Source: Flavobacterium sp. LC2016-12
GTDB taxonomy: Bacteria; Bacteroidota; Bacteroidia; Flavobacteriales; Flavobacteriaceae
NCBI RefSeq assembly: GCF_015351595.1
Contig: NZ_JADKPT010000008.1
Span: 62,001-126,000, forward strand
Direction of reading: 5' to 3'
DNA: 64,000 nucleotides
In this document: positions 8,449 to 16,654 of the stretch, in pieces
Layout: every line of letters starts with the position of its first letter
Position numbering within the stretch: the first letter of the stretch is position 1
The notes under the pieces: generated by a model
What the model was told of the DNA's origin: nothing
Database searches by the model: none
What the model saw: the letters and a program-made list of their open reading frames with translations, nothing else
Program-made: the position numbers and the translations under genes

Positions 8449-8930
8449 AGTTAGTTTTGGTTAAGGGTAAAATTCTTTTTGGTTTGTTGAGTTAATTCGT
8501 TTTTTAATTCAGGATAAATAATTGACAGTTGATGATCTAATAGCTTTTAGAAGATGGTAATTCTCTTAATAACAAAGCTATAAAATTTAGATCATTGAAC
8601 AAAAATAAGATCTAAATGTTAAAAGTAGTCTAATAATTTGCAATTATACAATAAAAAGCAATAATATATATGTATAGTGAAAAAAATATAGACTTTAATT
8701 TGCATATTGTCATAAATACCATTATTTATATGCTATTTTTTATCTCAACAGCATCTTGATTTTTGTAAATACAAAAATATTTTAAAATATTGATTTATAA
8801 TGAATTAGGTTGAAATTTATTTCAATTCCATCTTGATTTTTATCAGATATTTTTTTTTAGGTTTTTTTAACATCTAGCTTCGTTGTGTCCTTTTAAGGGA
8901 TAAAAAAACTAACAAACAAACCACAAATTT
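8449..8930. promoter_or_regulatory. Divergent regulatory region of the PUL
   Basis: This very AT-rich gap separates the regulator from the PUL operon. CATCTTGATTTTT occurs twice in direct orientation, at 8752-8764 and 8829-8841, 77 bases apart. An inverted repeat ATAAATA-ccat-TATTTAT lies at 8712-8729. Either could be a regulator site. A perfect TAnnTTTG promoter box was not found, so the start of the operon transcript is not placed. The PUL leader just before 8931 contains CCTTTTAAGGG. Confidence 0.4.
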
Positions 8931-9452
8931 ATGAGATGTAAAAGTATTTATTGGTTAGCTGTTATAATGTGTCTATTTGCCATTGGCTGTGACAGTATTG
9001 ATGACGGAAGCTATGTTGATCCGATTACCATTTATGAGAAAGTAAACGGAGATTGGGGATTAACAAATTTGAAAATGGTTGATGAATCTGCGAAAGCAAA
9101 TGCCATCGAGCCAAGTGAAGAAAACTTGAGTACGTACTTTAACTACGAGGATTTTAAAATCAGATTCAGCGTAGACGAAAAGAACCACCCAACAAGTTAC
9201 GAGGTTATGGGCAATGTACCTTCTTTATTTGCACCAAAAGGATATTGGAGATTAAGCTCTGATTTTCAACAGACAAATGCCAGTGCAGTAAGAATTTACC
9301 TGTACAGCGATGCTCAAAAAACACAAAAAACAGATGAACTTAGATTAACATCAGTTCCGGGAAGCAACGACGAAATGGAATTTCAGTTGGTGCATTCTTC
9401 TAGCGGAACTCCTTTTGTGTCTTATGTATTTAAATTAAATGCTATTAATTAA
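8931..9452 (+). CDS. Small PUL lipoprotein (DUF5004-like)
   Basis: This 173-residue protein has a lipoprotein signal peptide ending in the lipobox FAIGC (Cys20) followed by an Asp-rich segment (DSIDDGSYVD). The mature part is a compact beta-rich domain with a GDWGLTNLKM strand near its start, reminiscent of lipocalin-like DUF5004 proteins found at the head of some sus operons. It is the first gene of the PUL operon and lies 7 bases before the next start. Surface exposure and glycan binding are plausible by position, but no binding residues can be identified. Family assignment is tentative. Confidence 0.7.
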   Translation: MRCKSIYWLAVIMCLFAIGCDSIDDGSYVDPITIYEKVNGDWGLTNLKMVDESAKANAIEPSEENLSTYFNYEDFKIRFSVDEKNHPTSYEVMGNVPSLFAPKGYWRLSSDFQQTNASAVRIYLYSDAQKTQKTDELRLTSVPGSNDEMEFQLVHSSSGTPFVSYVFKLNAIN

Positions 9453-9459
9453 AAGTAAT

Positions 9460-10542
9460 ATGAAAAAGTTTATATATACAATTTTACTTGCCCTTTTGAT
9501 GGCGCCTAATTTTATTCAGGCACAAGAAGCCGCCGGAGCTGTAGGGCCTATATCATCATTTCCGGTAGTTTATAAATACGATGAACAGGTGACGTGGTAT
9601 TTTGATATGTCAGGATCCACTTTTGCAGAAAACGAAGATCTATATCTATGGATGTGGTCTCCATCAGAACCGGATGCAGGAAACTGGGAAAATTCATCAG
9701 ATTTTGCAAAACTGAAATATGAAGGAGATAAAATATGGAGTTTTACATTAACGCCAACTGTTTATTTTTCTCAAACCCCAGATCAAATTGCGGCAAGCGC
9801 GGGATTTTGGTTTCGTTTAAAAAACAAAAACGGATCAAAGCAAAGTGATGTTGCTAATGTAGCTTATACTGATTTTTCGTCATTTTATACGGCTAATGAG
9901 TTAATTAGATCTTATCCAACAAAACCAACCATTGACAAACCAGTTAGTATTTTATTTAATTCAAACTTAAAAGACGGTTTTAGCGGAGTACCCAGTGTGC
10001 ATTTTCATAGTGGTTTAAATAATTGGGCCGTTTTGCAGGAATATCAGGCATGGATTCCGGAAGTATCTGAAAAAACAAAATTGAAAGATCTTGGAAATGG
10101 TTTTTACAGAATGGATTTGATTCCACAGGAATATTATAATACTGAACCAGGTTTTGTTATGGAAAACATTACTTTTCTGTTCGTGGCAAAAGACTGGACT
10201 ACTAATTCTGGCGATCAGATAATTTACGCTGGAGAATATACTCCGCCACCGCCACCAGTATTTAGATTCTTTCCTTTACAAATCAGTCAAAAAGATTTCC
10301 TTGGAATGTCACGTAAAAATAACGAGTCGGGCGTAAACAAATTAATTTACACGATTAACGCAGGCAGTAAAGTAATTTCAGGTGAATTTTCCGGAGGAAC
10401 TGCCGAGATAAAAGGATTTGTCAATTTGGTTTCTGAGCTTAACGGAATTCCTGGCCTAACTGAAATTCATGTTTTGGTAAAAGACAATAAGGACAAAACA
10501 ATTTCGGATACCACGATTCCTCTTAAAACTTTAGACAAATAA
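9460..10542 (+). CDS. SusE/SusF-position glycan-binding-like secreted protein
   Basis: The ATG at 9460 (MKKFIYTILL) is preferred over 9439, which would overlap the preceding gene and precede the signal peptide. The 360-residue protein has a Sec signal peptide ending near FIQAQEA without a lipobox Cys. It is rich in aromatic strands (VTWYFDMSGSTF, LYLWMWSPSEPDAGNW) like the starch-binding modules of SusE/SusF or CBM-like domains. A proline run PPPPP near residue 265 separates the C-terminal domain. It probably binds glycan at or near the outer membrane. Lack of lipidation is unusual for SusE/F, so it may be attached by other means. Confidence 0.65.
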   Translation: MKKFIYTILLALLMAPNFIQAQEAAGAVGPISSFPVVYKYDEQVTWYFDMSGSTFAENEDLYLWMWSPSEPDAGNWENSSDFAKLKYEGDKIWSFTLTPTVYFSQTPDQIAASAGFWFRLKNKNGSKQSDVANVAYTDFSSFYTANELIRSYPTKPTIDKPVSILFNSNLKDGFSGVPSVHFHSGLNNWAVLQEYQAWIPEVSEKTKLKDLGNGFYRMDLIPQEYYNTEPGFVMENITFLFVAKDWTTNSGDQIIYAGEYTPPPPPVFRFFPLQISQKDFLGMSRKNNESGVNKLIYTINAGSKVISGEFSGGTAEIKGFVNLVSELNGIPGLTEIHVLVKDNKDKTISDTTIPLKTLDK

Positions 10543-10570
10543 TTCACTATCAAATTAAAACATCATTATA

Positions 10571-13500
10571 ATGAATAGTAAAAATAAAAAAATAGTCCTG
10601 CAGCATCTGTGGACTACTAAAACTGTGGTATTCATGATTTTCATGCTTTTTCTTTCGGCAGGAATGTTTGCTCAGGAAAAAAAGCAGGTTTCAGGTACCG
10701 TTTATGACAATACAGGAACTGTATTGCCGGGCGCTTCTATAATCGAGGTGGGCACTAAAAATGCCACCACAACAGATTTTGACGGAAGATTTACTTTGTC
10801 TGTAGCCGTAGGAGGTTCGATTGAAGTTTCGTTTATAGGAACAACAACTCAGAAAGTACAAATTACATCGGCAACAAAGGCTAATATTGATGTTCGTTTA
10901 CCAAACGATGGTTATCAGTTGGCAGAAGTACAGGTTGTTTCTGTTGGATATGGAACACAAAAGAAATCAGATTTAACGGGAGCTATTTCAACCGTTAAAG
11001 CAGACGATTTAGTAAAAGGAACAATTTCTTCTACAGAGCAGGTTTTGCAAGGAAAAGTAGCAGGTTTAAATGTTATTCGTCCTTCGGGAGATCCTGCAGC
11101 TGGTTCTACTTTACGTTTACGTGGAGGAACTTCCTTAACAGCTAGTAACAGTCCGTTAATCGTTGTTGATGGAATTGCAGGCGTTGATATCAATGTGGTA
11201 CAGCCTTCTGATATTAAATCGGTAGACGTTTTAAAAGATGCTTCGGCGACAGCCATATATGGATCAAGAGGAGCAAATGGAGTTATCATTATTACAACAA
11301 AATCGGGTACAAAAGGAGTTTCGGTTACCTACAGCGGATTATCAAGTTTTGGTTATGTGAATGATAACTTAGATCTTTTATCAGCAAACCAATGGAGAGG
11401 TTATGTACGTCAAACCGGAAATCAGGATGCAATTGATTACGGAGGAAATACAGATTGGCAAAAAGCAATCGAACAAACGGCTATTTCACAATCGCACACT
11501 TTAAGTATAAATTCTGGTAAAGCAGACAGTGGTTTCAGAATGTCACTTTCATACTTAAATAATGAAGGTGTTATTAAAACGACAGGTTTAGAAAGATTAA
11601 GCGGAAACGTTAGTGGATACCAATATCTTGGAGATAATAAAGATGTAAAGTTTGATATGGGCTTATTTGCCAATATCGACAAATGGCATCCATTAGATTA
11701 CAGAATTTTTGAGCGTGCTTATAATTTAAATCCAACGATTCCGGTTTATGATGCCAATGGCGAATTTACATCGGTGGGAGGAACAATTTATGAAAATCCG
11801 GTTGAAATTTTAACCAACAGAACTGTTGATAATGAAAGACACAGGCTTTTAGGATATTTTAAAACTGAAGTTAAGTTTTTAAATGATTTCACGGCTGTTG
11901 CTAATATTTCATTAGAACATAATGCAGTTCAGGGAAGCCAATACAAGCCAACTTATGCTGTTATGGAAGGAAGAACTGAAGATGGTTACGCTCAAAAAAC
12001 GTATGCAGAATATACTAACGCACAAGGAGAATTGTATGTGAATTACAATAAAACTTTTGGAAAACATACCGTTAGTGCTTTAGGCGGATATTCTTATTTG
12101 GAGAATATTTATGAAGGTTTTGGAGCGCAAAGAAGTGGTTTTGTTTCAGATGCTTTTAGTTATAACAATTTAGGAGCAGGATATAATTATCGTTTGGGCG
12201 ATGTGTATTCTTATAAAGGAAAATCGAATCTGGTATCTTTTTATGCTCGTGCTAATTATAGTTTTGACAGCAAATATTTGTTTACTGCAACAGTAAGAAG
12301 AGATGGTTCCAGCCGTTTTGGAGAAAACAATAAATGGGGAACTTTTCCATCAGCTTCTGCAGCATGGAGAATTTCTAACGAAGAATTTATGAGTTCTACA
12401 AAAGAGTGGTTGGGCAATTTAAAATTAAGAGTAGGTTACGGAGTTACAGGAAATCAGGATGGAATTGGTGAATATAAATCGCTTTCAATCTTAGGAGTTG
12501 GAAATGATAGTTATTACGATCCGGTTACGCAAACCTGGAGTTTAGCTTATTCTCCAAAACAAAACCCGAATCCTGACTTAAAATGGGAATCTACTAAACA
12601 ATTAAATATTGGTGTTGATTTTACCTTATTTGACCGAGTAACAGGATCATTCGAGTATTATTCAAAAACAACAGACGATTTGTTATACACTTATGAAGTG
12701 CCTCAGCCTCCTTATTTAGTAGGAACAATGTTGGCAAACGTTGGTGAAATGTCAAATAAAGGAGTTGAGCTTACACTGAATGCAGACATCATTAAAGGAG
12801 ATAAATTTTCATGGAACGCCAATCTAACTTTAGGGCATAACGTTCAGAAAATTGAAAAACTATCGAATACAACTTATGAAACTGATGTTATTTACAGCGG
12901 ATCTTTACACGGATTATCTGGTATGTCAGGACAATATTCTCAAATTATTGCTGAAGGATATCCAGTTGGAACTTTCTGGGGATTCAAAAATGCAGGACTT
13001 GATGCTGATGGTAAAATTCAGTACTACAATGCAGCCGGAGCTGTAGTGGCAGAAAGTGCTTTAACAGATGATGATAAAACAGATTTAGGAAATATTCAGC
13101 CAGATTTGAGTTTAGGAATTGGAATGAATTTTACTTATGGAAATTTTGATTTGGGTGTTTCGGGTTATGGAATGTTTGGCCAAAAAGCATTAAATGCAAC
13201 CAATATGATGTTGAATGATCCTAACAGATTACCAGCGTACAATGTTCCGGATGATTTCTTAAACAGCGGTCTTACTTCATCTCCAAAATATTCAGATTAT
13301 TGGATAGAAGATGCGTCTTTCTTCAGACTTCAAACACTTTCAGTGGGTTATACTTTGCCTTTGAAATCGAAATCATCAAAGTTCAGAGTTTATGCTATGG
13401 GAGAGAATCTGTTTGTAATTACAGGTTATAAAGGTGTAGATCCGGAGATTGGTTTAAATGCACAAGATGGTCAAGATCAAACAGGATTGGCAGCACCTGG

Positions 13501-13573
13501 AATCGATAAGTACAATAATTACCCGCGACCAACTACGATTTCTGTTGGTTTAAATTTTACGTTTAATAATTAA
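10571..13573 (+). CDS. susC: SusC-like TonB-dependent outer membrane transporter
   Basis: This 1000-residue protein has a signal peptide to about residue 35 (LSAGMFAQ). A carboxypeptidase-regulatory-like beta domain follows (VSGTVYDNTGTVLPGASI, 39-110), then a TonB plug containing GYGTQKKSDLTGAIS and LRLRGGTSL, the SusC hallmark ATAIYGSRGANGVIIITTK near 215-240, and a long 22-strand barrel ending NFTFNN with a terminal aromatic signal. SusC proteins import oligosaccharides across the outer membrane with TonB energy, forming a complex with SusD. The susD gene follows 25 bases later. Length is typical. The symbol denotes family membership; the substrate is inferred from the downstream GH97 gene. 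Confidence 0.95.
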   Translation: MNSKNKKIVLQHLWTTKTVVFMIFMLFLSAGMFAQEKKQVSGTVYDNTGTVLPGASIIEVGTKNATTTDFDGRFTLSVAVGGSIEVSFIGTTTQKVQITSATKANIDVRLPNDGYQLAEVQVVSVGYGTQKKSDLTGAISTVKADDLVKGTISSTEQVLQGKVAGLNVIRPSGDPAAGSTLRLRGGTSLTASNSPLIVVDGIAGVDINVVQPSDIKSVDVLKDASATAIYGSRGANGVIIITTKSGTKGVSVTYSGLSSFGYVNDNLDLLSANQWRGYVRQTGNQDAIDYGGNTDWQKAIEQTAISQSHTLSINSGKADSGFRMSLSYLNNEGVIKTTGLERLSGNVSGYQYLGDNKDVKFDMGLFANIDKWHPLDYRIFERAYNLNPTIPVYDANGEFTSVGGTIYENPVEILTNRTVDNERHRLLGYFKTEVKFLNDFTAVANISLEHNAVQGSQYKPTYAVMEGRTEDGYAQKTYAEYTNAQGELYVNYNKTFGKHTVSALGGYSYLENIYEGFGAQRSGFVSDAFSYNNLGAGYNYRLGDVYSYKGKSNLVSFYARANYSFDSKYLFTATVRRDGSSRFGENNKWGTFPSASAAWRISNEEFMSSTKEWLGNLKLRVGYGVTGNQDGIGEYKSLSILGVGNDSYYDPVTQTWSLAYSPKQNPNPDLKWESTKQLNIGVDFTLFDRVTGSFEYYSKTTDDLLYTYEVPQPPYLVGTMLANVGEMSNKGVELTLNADIIKGDKFSWNANLTLGHNVQKIEKLSNTTYETDVIYSGSLHGLSGMSGQYSQIIAEGYPVGTFWGFKNAGLDADGKIQYYNAAGAVVAESALTDDDKTDLGNIQPDLSLGIGMNFTYGNFDLGVSGYGMFGQKALNATNMMLNDPNRLPAYNVPDDFLNSGLTSSPKYSDYWIEDASFFRLQTLSVGYTLPLKSKSSKFRVYAMGENLFVITGYKGVDPEIGLNAQDGQDQTGLAAPGIDKYNNYPRPTTISVGLNFTFNN

Positions 13574-13597
13574 GCGATTAACTCAAAAATAGAACAA

Positions 13598-15112
13598 ATG
13601 AAAATCAAAATAACAGCAGCATTATTAATAAGCATGCTCTTTACGATATCATCATGTACCGATTTAGATGAACAACTATATGATAGAGTAGAAGATGGGA
13701 ATTTTGGAAATACTCCCAAAGAAATTGATGCATTAGTTGGAGGTGCGTATTCTTCATTAAGAGGATTTGCAGATGGGATATCAAATAATTATCCAACGTG
13801 CGAGTATGTATTCTTTTTAAATGAAACGGTTTCTGATGAAGCTACTATTCCTACCAGAGGAACAAACTGGTACGATGGCGGACAATATCAGGATGCACAA
13901 AGACACACCTGGAAAGCAGACAATCGTATGATTCTTTCAGCTTGGCGTTATAATTATACGGGAATTGCAAAAATCAATTCAATCATTTATCAAATAGATA
14001 AATCATCATTGACAGATGCAGCAAAAGCTCCCATTTATGCTGAATTAAAAGCCTTAAGAGCATATTACTATTATAATCTTTTAGATTTATTCGGAAATGT
14101 GCCAATTGTAACCAATTTTGAAGATACAGCTTTACCATCAAATTCTACCCGTAAACAAGTGTATGATTTTGTGGAAAAAGAATTGTTGGATGCTATTCCG
14201 CATTTAACGGCAAACGTGGTCTATTCTAAATTTACAAAAAATGTTGCCTATTCTCTTTTGGCGAGATTGTATTTAAATTCAGAAGCTTTTATTGGAACGG
14301 CTCGTTGGCAGGATTGTATCGATATGTGTCAGAAAGTTACAGGATATACTTTGGCACCTGATTTCTTTGCGAATTTTGCAACTGAAAATCAAAAGTCACC
14401 TGAAATTATTTTTGCTATTCCTTATGATTCAAAAGCAGGAACAGTTGGAAACTATATGTCATCAATGTCTTGTCATTACTTGCATAAACTGACACTTTCT
14501 CCAATTGGAGATTATCCTTGGAGCGCGAACGGAATGTGTGCACAGCCAGGAGTGTATTCTGCTTTTGCTGACACAGACAAAAGAAAAAAATGTATGGTTG
14601 CCGGAGATCAGATCAATTTAGCAAACGGGCAGGTTATCGTTATGGATAACGGAGAACCTTTAACGTATACAGAAGAAGTAACAAGTGTTGCTGATGCTAA
14701 AGAAAATGAAGGTGTTCGTTTGGGTAAATACGAAATGAAAGCGGGAGAACAATGGGAACGTGATCATGATTTAGTTGTAATTCGTTATGCCGAAATCTTG
14801 ATGATGCAGGCAGAATGTTACGTTCGTTTAGGATCTGCTGATTTGGCAAAACCATTTCTACAACAAGTTACAGCGCGTGCCGGAGAAGAAATGCCAGCAA
14901 CAATAGATCTTCATTTTATTGATCAGGAATTGCTTAAGGAATTTACTTTTGAAGGAAGAAGAAGAACGGATAATATTCGTTTTGGAACATTCTTTCTGGA
15001 ATGGTGGGAAAAAGGGACAACAGAAAAATACAGAGCAATTTTCCCTATTCCAAGCACTGTTTTAACTACAAATAAAAACCTGAAACAGAATCCTGGTTAT
15101 CCTCTGAATTAG
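13598..15112 (+). CDS. susD: SusD-like surface glycan-binding lipoprotein (RagB/SusD family)
   Basis: This 504-residue lipoprotein has a lipobox FTISSC followed by TDLDEQ. The N-terminal SusD motif (GGAYSSLRGF), the central TPR-like helices (AELKALRAYYYYNLLDLFGNVPIV) and the C-terminal LMMQAECYVRLG and FEGRRRTDNIRFG segments are all standard for the family. SusD sits on the cell surface as a lid on SusC and presents glycans for import. It is co-transcribed with susC (25-base gap). A strong hairpin at 15122 follows, so expression of the downstream glycosidases may be reduced or separately driven. Confidence 0.95.
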   Translation: MKIKITAALLISMLFTISSCTDLDEQLYDRVEDGNFGNTPKEIDALVGGAYSSLRGFADGISNNYPTCEYVFFLNETVSDEATIPTRGTNWYDGGQYQDAQRHTWKADNRMILSAWRYNYTGIAKINSIIYQIDKSSLTDAAKAPIYAELKALRAYYYYNLLDLFGNVPIVTNFEDTALPSNSTRKQVYDFVEKELLDAIPHLTANVVYSKFTKNVAYSLLARLYLNSEAFIGTARWQDCIDMCQKVTGYTLAPDFFANFATENQKSPEIIFAIPYDSKAGTVGNYMSSMSCHYLHKLTLSPIGDYPWSANGMCAQPGVYSAFADTDKRKKCMVAGDQINLANGQVIVMDNGEPLTYTEEVTSVADAKENEGVRLGKYEMKAGEQWERDHDLVVIRYAEILMMQAECYVRLGSADLAKPFLQQVTARAGEEMPATIDLHFIDQELLKEFTFEGRRRTDNIRFGTFFLEWWEKGTTEKYRAIFPIPSTVLTTNKNLKQNPGYPLN

Positions 15113-15121
15113 GTTATTAAA

Positions 15122-15167
15122 TGTCAGTCTTCCATGTTGGTTAGTCGTGGAAGGCTGACATATTTTT
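15122..15167 (+). terminator. Terminator after susD
   Basis: TGTCAGTCTTCCA (15122-15134) pairs with TGGAAGGCTGACA (15148-15160) with one mismatch and is followed by TATTTTT. The rest of the gap to 15384 holds ACACATAG-type repeats, including the palindrome ACACATAGCTATGTGT near 15251, and no gene. Confidence 0.75.
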
Positions 15168-15384
15168 AATGTTTTTTTAAACACATAGAAAACATAGATT
15201 TTGTATTTAAAAATTAATAAAAAAGAGAATAGAAAGAAACTAGTTTCTAACACATAGCTATGTGTTTTGATGCAAGTGAAACGCCTTCTTTAAGCTATGA
15301 AAACTATGTTTCTATGTGTTTAAATAATTGCACAAAGTGAATTGGTAAGCATTCCATATTCTATAAAAAAATAAATAAATCTAT

Positions 15385-16629
15385 ATGAAAAGATATATCA
15401 CATTATTGTTTTTTGGTGTCATGAACATTTTAGTCGCCGCCGGATGCAGCAGCGATGACAAAGGTTCGGATAAACCGACAGAACCAGAAACAATTCAGCC
15501 TGTTGCGATTGAAAAAACAAATAGTACCAAAATTTATGTGCATTACATGCCCTGGTTTGAAACCAATGAAAGTAGTGCCGATAAAAAATGGGGATATCAC
15601 TGGACAATGGCAAACAAAAATCCGAATACGATAGGAGCAAACAATCGTCGGGAAATTGCATCTTATTATTATCCTTTAATTGGCCCGTATCATTCAGGTG
15701 ATAAAAATGTGATTGAAAATCATTTATTATTGATGAAATATTCAGGAATTGATGGTGTTTTGATCGATTGGTATGGCACTTATGATGTTAATGATTACAG
15801 AATGGTAAAAGAAAATACAGAACAGCTAATTGCCATTTTAGACAAAGTAGGGCTGGAATATGCAATTGTTTACGAAGACAGAGTAACTACAAATGTTGTT
15901 AATGCCGGAAAAGCAATTTCTGTTACGAGCGCAGCCAAAACCGATTTAGCTTATATGGAGAAAAATTATTTTTCTGATGCCAATTACATCAAAGTAAACG
16001 GGAAGCCATTGTTATTGAACTTTGGACCAATTGTATTGCAAACGCCTGCAGAATGGACCAATATTTTTGGTACACTGACTACAAAACCTACTTTTTTAAC
16101 GCTGTGGGATCAATCTGTTGAAGCTGGTGCGAATGCATCCGGTGAATATGCCTGGGTATATAAAAATAGTACCTATTTGACTAATTTTTATACCAACACA
16201 AAACCAAAACTTTCTGTGGCGATGGGAGGAGCTTATCCTGGTTTTAAAGATTTTTACGCCGAAGGTGGGGGGGGTGCTGCTATCGGTTGGACAATTGAAC
16301 ACAATAATGGAGCTACTTTGGACGAGACGCTTGCATTAGCTAAAAATGCCAATTTAAATTACCTGCAACTGATCACATGGAATGACTTTGGAGAAGGAAC
16401 GATGTTCGAACCGACAGTAGAATTTGGATATACTTACATTGAAAAAGTGAAAACCTTCGCAGGTGTCAAAAATACCGAATCTGTTTTTCCGGATATTAGC
16501 AAAATGTACAATCTGCGAGTAGAAAAGAAAGGCAATACCGATGTCCAGAAAAAACTAGATCGGGCCTTTAATTATTTTGTTTCGATGCAGCCTGCAAAAG
16601 CGAAACAATTAATTAGTGAAATAAAATAA
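15385..16629 (+). CDS. GH71/GH99-like glycoside hydrolase lipoprotein
   Basis: This 414-residue lipoprotein (lipobox LVAAGC, then SSDDKGSD) has a TIM-barrel-like domain. It begins IYVHYMPWFET and includes GYHWTMANKNPN, a YHSGDKNVIENHLLLMKYSGIDGV segment with IDWYG, an LLNFGP strand and ITWNDFGEGTMFEPT near the C-terminus. These are recurring marks of GH99-like/GH71-like hydrolases and WsaF/WbsX-type domains. GH99 enzymes cleave alpha-mannosides and GH71 enzymes alpha-1,3-glucan; specificity cannot be read here. Its place between susD and a GH97 alpha-glucosidase suggests it cuts the polymer at the surface and hands oligosaccharides to SusCD. Confidence 0.75.
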   Translation: MKRYITLLFFGVMNILVAAGCSSDDKGSDKPTEPETIQPVAIEKTNSTKIYVHYMPWFETNESSADKKWGYHWTMANKNPNTIGANNRREIASYYYPLIGPYHSGDKNVIENHLLLMKYSGIDGVLIDWYGTYDVNDYRMVKENTEQLIAILDKVGLEYAIVYEDRVTTNVVNAGKAISVTSAAKTDLAYMEKNYFSDANYIKVNGKPLLLNFGPIVLQTPAEWTNIFGTLTTKPTFLTLWDQSVEAGANASGEYAWVYKNSTYLTNFYTNTKPKLSVAMGGAYPGFKDFYAEGGGGAAIGWTIEHNNGATLDETLALAKNANLNYLQLITWNDFGEGTMFEPTVEFGYTYIEKVKTFAGVKNTESVFPDISKMYNLRVEKKGNTDVQKKLDRAFNYFVSMQPAKAKQLISEIK

Positions 16630-16654
16630 GAGTTGTAATTAATACAATTAAATA

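Noticed and set aside
11437..11682. An open frame opposite the SusC gene
   Set aside because: It lies fully inside a well-supported gene on the other strand and has no start-region features.
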